The notes beneath the pieces were generated by a model. That model saw only the letters and a list, made by a program, of their open reading frames with translations, had not been told where the DNA came from and did not search any database. Both the position numbers and the translations under genes were made by a program. This document shows positions 10,772 through 20,454 of a DNA stretch of 64,000 bases, piece after piece. How positions within the stretch are numbered: the first letter of the stretch is position 1; each line of letters opens with the position of its first letter. The stretch comes from Melieria omissa. Taxonomy: Eukaryota; Arthropoda; Insecta; Diptera; Ulidiidae. The stretch lies in the NCBI GenBank assembly GCA_963971225.1, contig OZ020270.1:2976001-3040000 (forward strand). Reading direction: 5' to 3'.

Positions 10772-10831
10772 TTTGTCTTTCATTTAAACTGAAACAAACC
10801 ATTTGACAACCATAGAAACATTAATTGCTTA
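10772..10831 (+). repeat. 60-bp direct repeat, copy 2
   Basis: Second copy of 6695-6754. It marks the point where the BED-finger unit ends and CCCTACAAG-family sequence resumes. Confidence 0.85.
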
Positions 10832-10957
10832 TACACGCATGTGAAAGAATGAGACAACAATAGAAACAACTGCTGACAAGAACTCGCATCGGAGTTAATA
10901 TAAATGATTAAGAGCCGTCGGCTGCCATAGCTACGTAGCTCAGCTGGCTAACGCGCG
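10832..10957 (+). mobile_element. CCCTACAAG-family middle part with A box, cut by Ty3 insertion
   Basis: TACACGCATGTGAAAGAATG, GACAACAATAGAAACA and GCTGACAAGAAC align with 44631-44700 of the complete element. TAGCTCAGCTGGCTAACG (10936-10953) is an A-box-like sequence. The LTR retrotransposon begins four bases later. Beyond it (17093-17139) AAGTTCAAACTCC supplies the matching B box. Confidence 0.7.
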
Positions 10958-11339
10958 AGTTATATATAACAATAACATCAACAACAACATAACAATGCAA
11001 TGCAGAATTTGCTTAAAACTAATGCTCACGCCACTTTACGGCATTGCGGAGCATTCCTCCCACTTACATTGTTATTGCTTAAACTAACTGATGCTCACGC
11101 CACTTTACGGCATTGCGGATCATTCCCCCCACTTACATTGTTATTGCTAAAACTAACTAATGCTCACGCCACTTTACGGCATTGCGGAGCCGTACTCACA
11201 TTGTTAGTGGAGTTGTTGGATAGAATTAAGAAAAAAGAAAAGAAGACTGAAGACAGGCAGTCAGTTGACGTTCGGCGTTTGACCGATGAGGTAAAAAATA
11301 AATCATCACCCAAACAATAACCAAGACTTTTATTTAACT
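10958..11339 (+). repeat. 5' LTR of Ty3 element 1
   Basis: 382 bp, AGTTATATATAAC to TTTATTTAACT. Contains three tandem units of about 69 bp (from 11021, 11091 and 11160), each with ATGCTCACGCCACTTTACGG. The 106-codon open frame across this region is a product of the repeats, not a gene. Confidence 0.93.
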
Positions 11340-11356
11340 GGCGCAGTCGGTGAAAG
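11339..11356 (+). promoter_or_regulatory. primer binding site of Ty3 element 1
   Basis: TGGCGCAGTCGGTGAAAGCC immediately at the LTR end. The first 13 bases match the binding site typical of 17.6/297-type insect elements. Confidence 0.7.
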
Positions 11357-11510
11357 CCAAAAACAAAGTGTTGAAAACGAAGGCATAATTGTATATGCTG
11401 CAGAAACAACGCAGGCAGAAACAACACAGTGAATATAGTGAAAAAAACAATATTAAATAAACAACGCAGTGAACTTAGTATTAACAATATATTAACAATA
11501 TTTAAAAAAA

Positions 11511-12548
11511 ATGGCTGAAGAAAATATTCCGGCTAATACCACGATGGCTCAGTGCTTAGTTGCTATTACAAGGCTTTTATGCCAAACAACAGCACAGCAG
11601 TCAACATCCCTAAGGAATAAAATCGAAAGGGATCTAAAATACCTACCAGCTTTTGACGGGGAAGCAAAAATGCTACCCGCATTTATAAATGCAGTGGATA
11701 GAGTCATGCAAGACTACGTGGCTGATATAAACTTAGTTTACCAGATTGTATTTGACCTAAAAATACAAGGTGACGCCAAAAATTATTTGCAATTGGACCA
11801 ACCAATAGACTGGGATGTTTGCAAAAAAAAACTTAAGCAACACTTCAAGTCATCCAAGGACCAGATGCACTTAACACGGGAGATATCATCGCTTAGAATA
11901 AGGAGTGTTAGGGATTTAAGTATTAAGGTAAAAAATATTATTAATGATATAACAGAATATTGTGCATTTGATGATAATGGTGTGATGATGCGGGAAATAT
12001 TTTCAGGTATGCTGATTCAAAGAATCAAGCAATTAGTATCAGGTACATTGGCATATGCCATTAGAAATCAAGTTTGCCTAGCAGAGACTGAAAATATTAT
12101 TCACCAATTTATTGGTATGGATGAGAATAATTTAAATAATTTTCTGTTGATAAAAAGTATAAATCATCAAAATCATGCAACAAATAATTTACAAAAATTT
12201 ACAAATAACTTACAAAATGATTCAGATCCACAGAATAGTAGAAGCAATGTTAGAAGACAAAATAACAGTAATAATTTTCCAAATCAAGCTTCATATTCTA
12301 ATAATAATAACAATAATAATTTTGCTTTTAACCGCAATAGTGGACATTTTGCAAATCAAGCTTCATTTCCTAACCAAATAAGTTATCAGTGGCAAAATCC
12401 TGGCAGTTCAAATATGCGTCGTACTAATAATTACACTAATACAACACAACAAACAAGACAGTCAAATGTGCCAATGGATATAGATACAGTAAGCCATATG
12501 GAGGAAGAAACAACAAACGATACAGAAGAAATTTTTTTTTTAAATTAG
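11511..12548 (+). CDS. Gag protein of Ty3 element 1
   Basis: 345 codons from an AAAAAATGG start 172 bases after the LTR. The N-terminal two thirds is a capsid-like helical region (LPAFDGEAKMLPAFINAVDR, WDVCKKKLKQHFKSSK). The C-terminal third is asparagine- and glutamine-rich with a short poly-N tract at about residues 263-270. There is no CCHC knuckle, as in gypsy-lineage Gags. The ORF ends in A(T)10 at 12531-12541; the pol frame is open across this run in the -1 frame, so a -1 frameshift there is the likely way of making Gag-Pol. Confidence 0.88.
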   Translation: MAEENIPANTTMAQCLVAITRLLCQTTAQQSTSLRNKIERDLKYLPAFDGEAKMLPAFINAVDRVMQDYVADINLVYQIVFDLKIQGDAKNYLQLDQPIDWDVCKKKLKQHFKSSKDQMHLTREISSLRIRSVRDLSIKVKNIINDITEYCAFDDNGVMMREIFSGMLIQRIKQLVSGTLAYAIRNQVCLAETENIIHQFIGMDENNLNNFLLIKSINHQNHATNNLQKFTNNLQNDSDPQNSRSNVRRQNNSNNFPNQASYSNNNNNNNFAFNRNSGHFANQASFPNQISYQWQNPGSSNMRRTNNYTNTTQQTRQSNVPMDIDTVSHMEEETTNDTEEIFFLN

Positions 12549-12577
12549 CCTCGGACTTAACAAAAATTTTCTTAAAA

Positions 12578-15500
12578 ATGACCTTATTTAATAAACAATG
12601 GATAGCCTTAGTAGACACAGGATCGACTTTAAGTATACTAAAAGAAAGTAGTTTTAAAAGATTTAATTTACCCACATTGAATGACAAAGGAAAAACAATT
12701 TTGAATACAATTAATGGCGTGGTTAGTAATCCAAATAAAAAGGTAATTACACCATGTCCAAAGGAATTTAATGCTGCACAAAATGCCAGAATGAAGTGGA
12801 TAATGTTACAATTTAATAAACCATTCGACTTAATACTAGGTATGGACTGGATAGGTAAAAATGTGAATAAAATTGATATAGAAAATTTAGAGTTGAAACT
12901 CAATAATAATATATGTCTCCCATTTTTAACAAAAATAATGGAAAAATATGGAGAAGTTATGGAAGTAAGTGAAATACAGCAGATAGATTTAAATCATCTG
13001 AATAGACAAGAAGAAGAAGTAATAAATAAACTTTTAAAAAAATTTAGTAAGTTAATATATAAAGAAGGTGATAGTTTAACAAATACCAATTCAATTGTTC
13101 ACGAAATTAAAACTATAACAAACCAACAAATAAATTCAAGAGTTTACAGATTACCACCAAAACACGAGGAAGAAGTTAGGAAACAGATAAATGATATGGA
13201 AAGGCAAGGTATCATCAGAAAGAGCAAAAGTAAATACAGCTCACCAATTATAGTAGTACCCAAAAAGAAAGATAAATCAGGTATCCAAAAATATAGAATT
13301 GTAGTGGATTATAGGAGATTGAACCAAATTACTATTGATGACAAATATCCTTTACCTAACATCGATAGTATTTTAGATAAGTTAGGTAAAGCGCAATATT
13401 TCAGCACTTTAGATTTGGCAAAAGGTTACCACCAGATACTAATGGCAGAACAAGACATAGAAAAAACTGCATTTGTAGCACCATCAGGCTTGTATGAGTA
13501 TGTTAGAATGCCATTTGGGTTGAAAAATGCCCCTGCGACTTTTCAAAGATTAATTAATGAGGTGCTGAGGGAATATATAAATAAAATCTGTGTGGTATAT
13601 CTTGACGATATCCTTATATTTTCCACCTCTCTAGAGGAACATGCCATCTCTTTAAAAAAGATTTTTTCTAAATTACAAGAGCATAATTTAAAAATTCAGC
13701 CTGACAAGTGTAGTTTTCTTCAAAAAGAAACTCCTTTTTTGGGTCACATTTTGACAGCAAATGGAATTAAACCCAATCCCAATAAAATCGAAGTAATTCA
13801 AAATTTAGAGATTCCTAAAACGGAAAAACAATTAAAAGGATTTCTTGGCATAACTGGTTATTATCGAAAATTTATTAAAGACTATTCTAAAGTCGCGTAT
13901 CCCATGATCAAATATTTAAAAAAAGACTACAAAATTAATATAAATGATCCACAGTACATTGCAAGCTTTGAAAATTTAAAATCATTAATATCTTCCCACC
14001 CAATTTTAAAATACCCGGAATATGACAAAGAATTTGTAATAACAACTGATGCTAGTGATTATGCGATTGGTGCCGTTTTATCGCAACAAGGACATCCGGT
14101 ATGTTACATATCTAGGACACTCAATAATCATGAGAAGAATTATAGTACAACGGACAAAGAATTTCTTGCAATCATTTACGCTGTTACTTACCTTAGGCCA
14201 TATATTTATGGAAAAAAGTTTCGAATTGTCACAGATCATAATCCTATAAAATATATAAATAATAAATATAAAGGCAAAGAATGTTCGCCTCGTCATCAGC
14301 GATGGCTTTTAAAGTTACAAGAATTTAATTTCGAAATTGATTATCTTAGTGGTAAAGAAAATAAGGTTGCAGATTTTCTAAGTCGTTTAGAAACATCGCC
14401 AAAAATAAATGAAAATAATTCCAACGAATCGAATTTTGAAATGTCTGACACTATACATTCGGCAACAGAAGAATTATTAGAGCACATTATTATAAAAAAT
14501 GAAATAGTAAATAAATATAAAATCCAAATAATATTAACTTTTAGCCCATCAGTCGAAGTACAAGTAATTCACAAAAGAAAAATAATTGAAATCAACCCAT
14601 TAGAAGATGAAAGTGTTATTAGAAATATTTTGAAAAACAACATTAAAATGGGTCGAATAGGAATTTTTTCTGAAGTACCAGATAAATATTATCATAAAAT
14701 ACAACTTATATTAATTTCCATGTTTTCTCATGAAAATAAAATCAAATTGATAAAATGTACCCAACGTGTAACAGAAATATATAATGAAGAAGTACTTCAT
14801 AAACAAATAGCATTATATCATAACAATGAGTCTATGCATAGTGGTATAAATGAAACATATTACACATTAAAAAATAAAATATATTATCCAAAATTGAAAG
14901 AAGAAATACAACTCATAATAAACAATTGTGAAAAATGTCAACAGATTAAGTATAACCGAAGACCTATTAAACTTTTATTCCATTTTACTCACATAGACAT
15001 CTTTCATTTTAAAAAGTTATCTTTTGTTACAGTTATTGATAAACTAACAAAATTTGCTTCAGCTTATGATATAACAGACCGAAATTGGCGATCGAAGAAA
15101 ACGATTATAGTTGAGCACTTCGCCAAATTCGGTAAGCCAAAAAAAATAATAATGGATAACGAGTTTAGGGCGGAACAACTTATTGAATATTTCAAAAAGG
15201 AAGGTATTGAGGTTCATTTAACGAAACCCAATAACCATATTGGTAATGCAGATATTGAGAGGCTACACTCAACCCTATTAGAAAAGCTAACAGGAATTGA
15301 TGACCCAAGCCTCTCAACCGAAATGCGAATACAACTTGCCATAGGGAACTATAATGACCGATACCATTCCACAATTAAATGTACTCCAAGAATGGCTCAA
15401 AATAGTATGGATCCAAAAATTTTACATGACAATATAAACAAAGCAAAACAAAAGGTGATAGATACAAGAAATAAAGTTAGGGAAAATTATACGGAAAATC

Positions 15501-15700
15501 GACAAATAGGCCCAATTAAAAACTATAAACGGGTAAGACATAAGGACGAACCTTATTTTAGAATTAATCCATTAGCCAACGTTCATTTATCTAACATAAA
15601 AAGGCCATTAAAATATACAACCAACGAAAATCAAGAAAATAATAATACCGATAATTTAAGCACAATAGCAATAGCAGGCGATATTGATGTACAAATATAA
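12578..15700 (+). CDS. Pol polyprotein of Ty3 element 1
   Basis: 1040 codons from the first ATG, with the frame open further upstream into gag. Order: aspartic protease (LVDTGSTLS), reverse transcriptase (VVPKKKDKSG, VVDYRRLN, STLDLAKGYHQI, MPFGLKNAPATFQ, VVYLDDILIFS), RNase H (ITTDASDYAIGAVLSQ, STTDKEFLAI, TDHNPI) and integrase (zinc-binding H-H-C-C ending NNCEKCQQIK, then a D-D-E core with THIDIFHF, IIMDNEFRAE and NADIERLHSTL). It looks intact throughout. It functions in cDNA synthesis and integration. Codon use is very AT-rich, unlike Ty3 element 2. No env ORF follows. Confidence 0.95.
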   Translation: MTLFNKQWIALVDTGSTLSILKESSFKRFNLPTLNDKGKTILNTINGVVSNPNKKVITPCPKEFNAAQNARMKWIMLQFNKPFDLILGMDWIGKNVNKIDIENLELKLNNNICLPFLTKIMEKYGEVMEVSEIQQIDLNHLNRQEEEVINKLLKKFSKLIYKEGDSLTNTNSIVHEIKTITNQQINSRVYRLPPKHEEEVRKQINDMERQGIIRKSKSKYSSPIIVVPKKKDKSGIQKYRIVVDYRRLNQITIDDKYPLPNIDSILDKLGKAQYFSTLDLAKGYHQILMAEQDIEKTAFVAPSGLYEYVRMPFGLKNAPATFQRLINEVLREYINKICVVYLDDILIFSTSLEEHAISLKKIFSKLQEHNLKIQPDKCSFLQKETPFLGHILTANGIKPNPNKIEVIQNLEIPKTEKQLKGFLGITGYYRKFIKDYSKVAYPMIKYLKKDYKININDPQYIASFENLKSLISSHPILKYPEYDKEFVITTDASDYAIGAVLSQQGHPVCYISRTLNNHEKNYSTTDKEFLAIIYAVTYLRPYIYGKKFRIVTDHNPIKYINNKYKGKECSPRHQRWLLKLQEFNFEIDYLSGKENKVADFLSRLETSPKINENNSNESNFEMSDTIHSATEELLEHIIIKNEIVNKYKIQIILTFSPSVEVQVIHKRKIIEINPLEDESVIRNILKNNIKMGRIGIFSEVPDKYYHKIQLILISMFSHENKIKLIKCTQRVTEIYNEEVLHKQIALYHNNESMHSGINETYYTLKNKIYYPKLKEEIQLIINNCEKCQQIKYNRRPIKLLFHFTHIDIFHFKKLSFVTVIDKLTKFASAYDITDRNWRSKKTIIVEHFAKFGKPKKIIMDNEFRAEQLIEYFKKEGIEVHLTKPNNHIGNADIERLHSTLLEKLTGIDDPSLSTEMRIQLAIGNYNDRYHSTIKCTPRMAQNSMDPKILHDNINKAKQKVIDTRNKVRENYTENRQIGPIKNYKRVRHKDEPYFRINPLANVHLSNIKRPLKYTTNENQENNNTDNLSTIAIAGDIDVQI

Positions 15701-15771
15701 GAAATAGCAAAATCAACATCCACAAAGATATACAACTTTTTGTTTTTTCCATGAAATCTATATATTATTAA

Positions 15772-16484
15772 GGGGCCCGAACACTGTAAACTGCGATTTT
15801 TCATATGTTTTTTATTTTATTTATTAAAAAAAAACGGACGTTCCGATTTACATGAAACTTTACACATATGTTAATAAATGTTTAAATTACCTTTTTTACT
15901 ACCTTTTTTAATTCGATTTGCCCCTTTCAAAACTTAAAACGCGATTATCTCGAAACCATGTTTTTTGACCGCGTTGACAGCATAACTGAAAAAGTTTTTA
16001 TCCGATCGACCTGATTCAAATTGCATTCTATTCGGGAATAGTGTCGCTTCTGCTCGACGTAGCCGTTTTTCGATATATGCCAAACTTTTTTTTTTATAAA
16101 TAATTTAGTGCAAAATTTTACGCGAAAAAAAAACTTTTTCTTCAAACAGCCGCCATTTTTTTTCTAATCAATATTTTTAAAATCCCCTACGTCAAACAGT
16201 AGCCACTAATGTATATTTCAAGAATCTTTTTTGTTTTTTGCTCTAGGAGGCTCCGTTATGCTGATTTGCTGTCAACGCGACAAGGGTCATTTTAAAAAGA
16301 CGACATTTTGGATCAGCTACAGAATACAAACATGGCCGCCAAAAAAAAAAAAAAAATTGTTTTCGATAATCTAAACATTTATTAACATATGTGTAAAGTT
16401 TCATGTAAATCGGAACGTCCGGTTTTTTTTAATAAATAAAATAAAAAACATATGAAAAATCGCAGTTTACAGTGTTCGGGCCCC
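15772..16484. mobile_element. TTAA MITE 1 (713 bp) inside Ty3 element 1
   Basis: Starts GGGGCCCGAACACTGTAAAC and ends with its reverse complement. The inverted repeats extend about 113 bp with almost no mismatch. TTAA is duplicated at 15768-15771 and 16485-16488. No ORF. The TTAA target suggests mobilisation by a piggyBac- or Kolobok-type enzyme. It sits between pol and the 3' LTR. Confidence 0.9.
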
Positions 16485-16710
16485 TTAACTAGTTACACCA
16501 TTATCACTCAAATATTAGTTCAAGTAAGCTACCGATGTATTAATTTATTTTCTTTATTAAATTTAAAACAATACATGTATATCATAAGTATATATCATAA
16601 GTATATAATAATCAACATAGCTAATAAGTACTAGAAAGTAAATTACCTTTGAAAAAAAACAAACAACAAACCACAAAAATTCGGGAGCATTTTTAGAGCA
16701 GCCCAAGGAG

Positions 16711-17092
16711 AGTTATATATAACAATAACATCAACAACAACATAACAATGCAATGCAGAATTTGCTTAAAACTAATGCTCACGCCACTTTACGGCATTGC
16801 GGAGCATTCCTCCCACTTACATTGTTATTGCTTAAACTAACTGATGCTCACGCCACTTTACGGCATTGCGGATCATTCCCCCCACTTACATTGTTATTGC
16901 TAAAACTAACTAATGCTCACGCCACTTTACGGCATTGCGGAGCCGTACTCACATTGTTAGTGGAGTTGTTGGATAGAATTAAGAAAAAAGAAAAGAAGAC
17001 TGAAGACAGGCAGTCAGTTGACGTTCGGCGTTTGACCGATGAGGTAAAAAATAAATCATCACCTAAACAATAACCAAGACTTTTATTTAACT
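16711..17092 (+). repeat. 3' LTR of Ty3 element 1
   Basis: 382 bp, same three 69-bp units. Preceded by a short purine tract (AAGGAG at 16705-16710) that may serve as plus-strand primer. Confidence 0.93.
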
Positions 17093-17474
17093 CGCGCGCC
17101 GTTAGTCAAATACGACGCGCGAGCCCAAGTTCAAACTCCGTTGTTTCAAACGCCGAAAAAAAGAAAAACAGAAAGAAGTTAAGAAATCGAATTGAAATTT
17201 AATTTAAATAATATTAATTGAATATTTAAATAACTCTGCACTTTTCAGTAACTTCAATATTGGGCCATAACAAGTACCGAAGCGCAAGACCAAGGAAGCC
17301 GATGCCAATGTCACGCTAAGCAAACGCCTTCGATTGCGACAATATGGGGTCATCCAAGCTGGACCGCAAATGCATTTTTTTTTACTCAATTTTTTTTATA
17401 TTATTTTACTTAAATTAATTTAAAATAAATTCAGACAGAAGTAAAAGCAAACGGCTTTTCCAAAAAATTTCAAT
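17093..17474 (+). other. spacer remainder: B box and unclassified sequence
   Basis: AAGTTCAAACTCC at 17127-17139 is a B box that pairs with the A box at 10936. From 17140 to 17400 nothing is recognised. A stretch near 17270-17370 reads openly for about 33 codons after a possible splice acceptor (TTTTCAG at 17242-17248), but I cannot assign it. TTACTTAAATTAATTTAAAA from about 17410 is shared with the third copy at 25617. Confidence 0.5.
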
Positions 17475-17654
17475 AAAAACCTGCATTTATGCAATATTGA
17501 GTATTGCTCATGAATGACCGATTTATACATCACATTGTGACCGATATTTGCATCAGCATTTCAGTCAGTAATTTCGGCACATGACCGGTCAACTGACTGG
17601 CATTTCAATTTTTTTCGGTGTTTGCTGCAACACCGACAAAAAAAAGTTTGCAGC

Positions 17655-17715
17655 GGTGGTTTGAACTCGCGGAGTCTTGACTCACGGCCAACGCACTATC
17701 CAGCTGAGCTACGGC
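17655..17715 (-). other. tRNA-like sequence (right arm)
   Basis: Minus-strand A box TAGCTCAGCTGGATAGTG (17694-17711) and B box CGAGTTCAAAC (17659-17669). Pair of 10532-10600. Confidence 0.5.
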
Positions 17716-17757
17716 GGCTGCCGCGGCGGCGGCGGTGAAATAGCCATTAAAAACTAA

Positions 17758-17992
17758 ATATTTGGAGGTTGGAATACGTATGCGTTAGAGCAGAGCAAAC
17801 ACACTTTTCTTAATATGCAAAAGATGTGTGGTAGAGTGAAACAAAAAATCACACGTACACGAGAGTTTCGGTCAGTTTTTTCACACCGTCTGTACAAAAA
17901 TGATAGAAACTTTGTTCGGAGAGCTGACCGAAACTTCGGTCAGGCATGTCGGTCATATGACCGATCATATGACCGTCACTGTTCTTGTAGGG
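17758..17992 (+). mobile_element. CCCTACAAG-family right end (right arm)
   Basis: CACACGTACACGAGAG, GCTGACCGAAACTTCGGTC, GGTCATATGACC and terminal CTTGTAGGG at 17984-17992, in the same order as the 44465-44978 element. Confidence 0.75.
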
Positions 17993-18134
17993 GTAGTAGT
18001 CTAAAGTAGAACAAGTGTAAATTTGTAAATAAAGTGATTGTTAGTTTTGACTACGTTTGCGCTGAATAATTGAAGTTGTTTTATTTTCAAACCCAATCAA
18101 AAAACGAACTCAGAGAACTTGGATTTTCGTAACA
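17993..18134 (+). mobile_element. LTR relic (right arm)
   Basis: Mirror of 8499-8640. It ends TTCGTAACA at 18126-18134, like the plus-strand complement of the Ty3 element 2 LTR edge. Confidence 0.6.
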
Positions 18135-18312
18135 ATATAATAACAATCCTGTGAAGTATTGTGCGAACAGCATTTGGCAACGCGGTTAGTCGCTTTTACA
18201 CGATGAGACTAGTCGCATGCGACTGTCAAAAATGTTGGGTAGAGGGGAGAAACGACAGGAGGAAGACAATAATCGCTCGGGCAGGGATTTTTATTAAACT
18301 TGTTGACGTTTA

Positions 18313-19616
18313 AGGCTTGTCCACGAAATAACTTTTACAATGTAAAACGAAAAAAAGTATAGTAAGCACCGACATTTCTAAAAAAAAAATTCGCTTTTCA
18401 GAATCTGTAAAATTTCAGTTATTAGCGGTCAATTGTATTTTGAAATTCAAAGTGATTCAATCAAAATGGCATCTAAAGAAGAGAAAATTCGACAAAAAAT
18501 AATTGCCCACTTTTTCAAAAATCCAACGGCTTCGTACGCATTGTTGGGAAGACTAGCCAAAGTTTCCAGGGCAACAGCTAGAAATGTGGTAATTAAATAC
18601 AAGAAGGACCTGTCCACATCCCGTATCGTCGGAGCCGGACGAAAAACAGGTTTCGTCTATAAAGATATAGCTCGTAAGGTGAAAGTTTCTCTGGAAAAAA
18701 ATCCAAACCAATCTTTACGAGATTTGGCACGAAAATTCGAAGTTTCGAAATCATACATTGCGAAAATTAAAAGACACTACGAGCTCAAATCTTTCGTTGT
18801 TCAAAAAGTGCCAAATCGTAACTCCGAAGTGGAAAGGCGTGCCAGAAATCGAGCCCGAAAACTTTTATCGAATGATCTGTGTCGTTTTAAAGGCTGCGTG
18901 TTAATGGATGACGAAACGTATGTCAAAGAAGATTTCAAACAGCTTCCAGGTCGAGGATATTACACAGCATACCTGAAGGGTGGCGTTATGAAAAGGTTCA
19001 AGTATAAACGGATGGACAAATATGGTAAAAAGTATATGGTTTGGCAGGCCATATGCAGCTGTGGCAAATACACTCGTCCTTTTGTTACAACTGGCAGTCT
19101 TAACAGTAAAATTTACTTGAAGGAATGTCTCAACAAACGACTTTTGCCATTGTACAGAGAGCACGCTGTTCCACCTTTATTTTGGCCAGACTTAGCAACA
19201 GTCCAATATGCAGAAATTGTCAAAGAGTGGTACCAAAGGAATAAGATCCGTGTTGTTGAGAAAAATCACAATCCCCCAAATTGGCCACAGCTTCGGCCAG
19301 TCGAACGATTTTGGGCAATAATGAAACGAAACTTACTGAAATATAAAAAACGTGCTAAGGGAAAGATTGATTTTATAAAAAAGTGGAACAGTATGGCCAA
19401 AAACATTGGAAAATCTGGTGTGCAACATTTGATGAGGGGATTGAAAGCAAAAATACGTAGATTTGTAAGAAATCCAATTGAACTTTAAAATATTTGTACA
19501 TTATCACAAACTTTGAGTTATAAGAGATAATAAATACTCACACAAACATTAGTTCAATATTTTATTTAGTAGCTATTAATAATAGAAAATGTAAAAGTTA
19601 TTTCGTGGACAAGCCT
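18313..19616 (+). mobile_element. ITmD37E (DD37E) transposon, complete (1304 bp)
   Basis: Perfect 27-bp inverted repeats starting AGGCTTGTCCACGAAATAAC, with TA duplicated at 18311-18312 and 19617-19618. The empty site is preserved in the left arm (AACGTT-TA-TCTTTGC form), proving the insertion is younger than the duplication. Carries one intact transposase gene. Confidence 0.96.
18466..19488 (+). CDS. DD37E transposase, intact
   Basis: 340 codons from ATG 18466 (TCAAAATGGC, a good fly start context); the frame is open further upstream but has no earlier ATG. The N-terminus has two helix-turn-helix-like parts (LLGRLAKVSRATARNVV, LARKFEVSKSYIAKIKR). Catalytic residues: first D in LMDDETYVK, second D in WPDLATVQYA, and 37 residues later the E of RPVERFW, hence DD37E of the IS630-Tc1-mariner superfamily. 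The C-terminus is rich in lysine and arginine. No stop or frameshift, so it could be functional. It cuts and pastes elements at TA. Confidence 0.95.
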   Translation: MASKEEKIRQKIIAHFFKNPTASYALLGRLAKVSRATARNVVIKYKKDLSTSRIVGAGRKTGFVYKDIARKVKVSLEKNPNQSLRDLARKFEVSKSYIAKIKRHYELKSFVVQKVPNRNSEVERRARNRARKLLSNDLCRFKGCVLMDDETYVKEDFKQLPGRGYYTAYLKGGVMKRFKYKRMDKYGKKYMVWQAICSCGKYTRPFVTTGSLNSKIYLKECLNKRLLPLYREHAVPPLFWPDLATVQYAEIVKEWYQRNKIRVVEKNHNPPNWPQLRPVERFWAIMKRNLLKYKKRAKGKIDFIKKWNSMAKNIGKSGVQHLMRGLKAKIRRFVRNPIEL

Positions 19617-20454
19617 TATCTTTGCACATTTTCGTATGTTGCCATGTTGCTTCATTTTTTCGTTTGCAGTTGCCGGTCGCGTTTGCCATTTGCGTCCAAA
19701 ATTGTTTTCAACAATACGTTTTCTTCTGACATATTGTATATATTTTGAATTGAATTGAATTTTTGTATTTTGTACACCCAAAATGCGAGAAGAAATTTTC
19801 AAATAAAAAAGCTGAAAACTCGAATGGTGAAAGTTTCATGAGACTAGTCTCATTGTATAAAAGCGATGTGCAACTTTAAAATAGAACGTCAAAAAGTTTC
19901 ATGCGACTAGTTTCATCGTGTAAAAACAGACTTAAAAGGTGTCACTTTGAAACACAAGTGATAGAGTTGCTCACAAACCAAGGATATTTGGTTAGAAATA
20001 AAAAACGACGAAGACGACTTTAAAAGTTATTGTCGTACATTCTTTATTATTATTTTGTTGTTATTGTTAAAGAACGACAACGTTGGTTTAAATTTCGTCC
20101 TTCGGCAATGTTTAGTTCGTTAACATGTTTGTATATTCTTTTCTTAGAATTACGGTTGCCACTCAACTAAAATTTTTTGTACCAACATTTTCTCAAAAAA
20201 GGCCAAAATTGGCAGCGAAAGGACCATTTTATGTTCGTTAAATTGTTTTTTAACATCGAAGCAAAACATAACTTTTATATCGTAATTTTTTTTTGCTTGT
20301 ACGTTTATATCTCAGAAAATAGTAGTATAATCGGTCTGTGGGTAGTACGGTAGTACAAACGACGAAATAGTATCAAAATACTACTATAGTGGTACGTTCG
20401 GCAGCACTGTTCGCGACAGTTATCTTGAACGTAGGTTTTGTTGTTGTCTAGCGA

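Larger units (their letters stand above)
2315..10774 (+). repeat. left arm of giant inverted duplication
   Basis: Matches the reverse complement of 17475-25610 almost base for base. Paired positions sum to 27925 near the outer end and 27938-27939 further in. The only large differences are the Transib-like insert at 8904-10517 (left only) and the DD37E transposon at 18313-19616 (right only). The outer break lies within the first bases of the SINE head (AAGGCT at 2315-2320); the inner break follows GCAGGTTTTT. Stretches 2319-2786 and 3001-3480 inside the arm hold no recognisable gene. Confidence 0.95.
10958..17092 (+). mobile_element. Ty3/gypsy LTR retrotransposon 1, complete
   Basis: Two 382-bp LTRs with one difference noticed (C/T at 11311 / 17064), PBS, gag, pol and no env. 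Without the TTAA MITE in its 3' region it is about 5.4 kb. LTRs begin AGTTAT and end AACT; the flanks share CGCG, extendable to CGCGCG in this simple sequence. The gypsy-type pol and a Gag without zinc knuckle point to the gypsy/17.6 side of the family. Confidence 0.93.
18186..19935. mobile_element. TIR element with TTTTACACGATGA ends, interrupted (right arm)
   Basis: Mirror of 8004-8447, expanded by the DD37E transposon. Ends TTAGTCGCTTTTACACG and CGTGTAAAAACAGACTTAA. Confidence 0.6.

Noticed and set aside
11000..11320. 106-codon ORF repeated at 16753-17073
   Set aside because: It lies wholly in the LTRs and its periodic sequence comes from the 69-bp repeat.
15701..16710. An env gene in Ty3 element 1
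   Set aside because: After removing the MITE only about 290 non-coding bases remain between pol and the 3' LTR; element 2 has none either (pol ends 12 bases before its LTR).
17204..17389. Minus-strand ORF and a plus-strand codon-like stretch in the spacer
   Set aside because: Too short, no domain, and no matching exon partner; left as unclassified.
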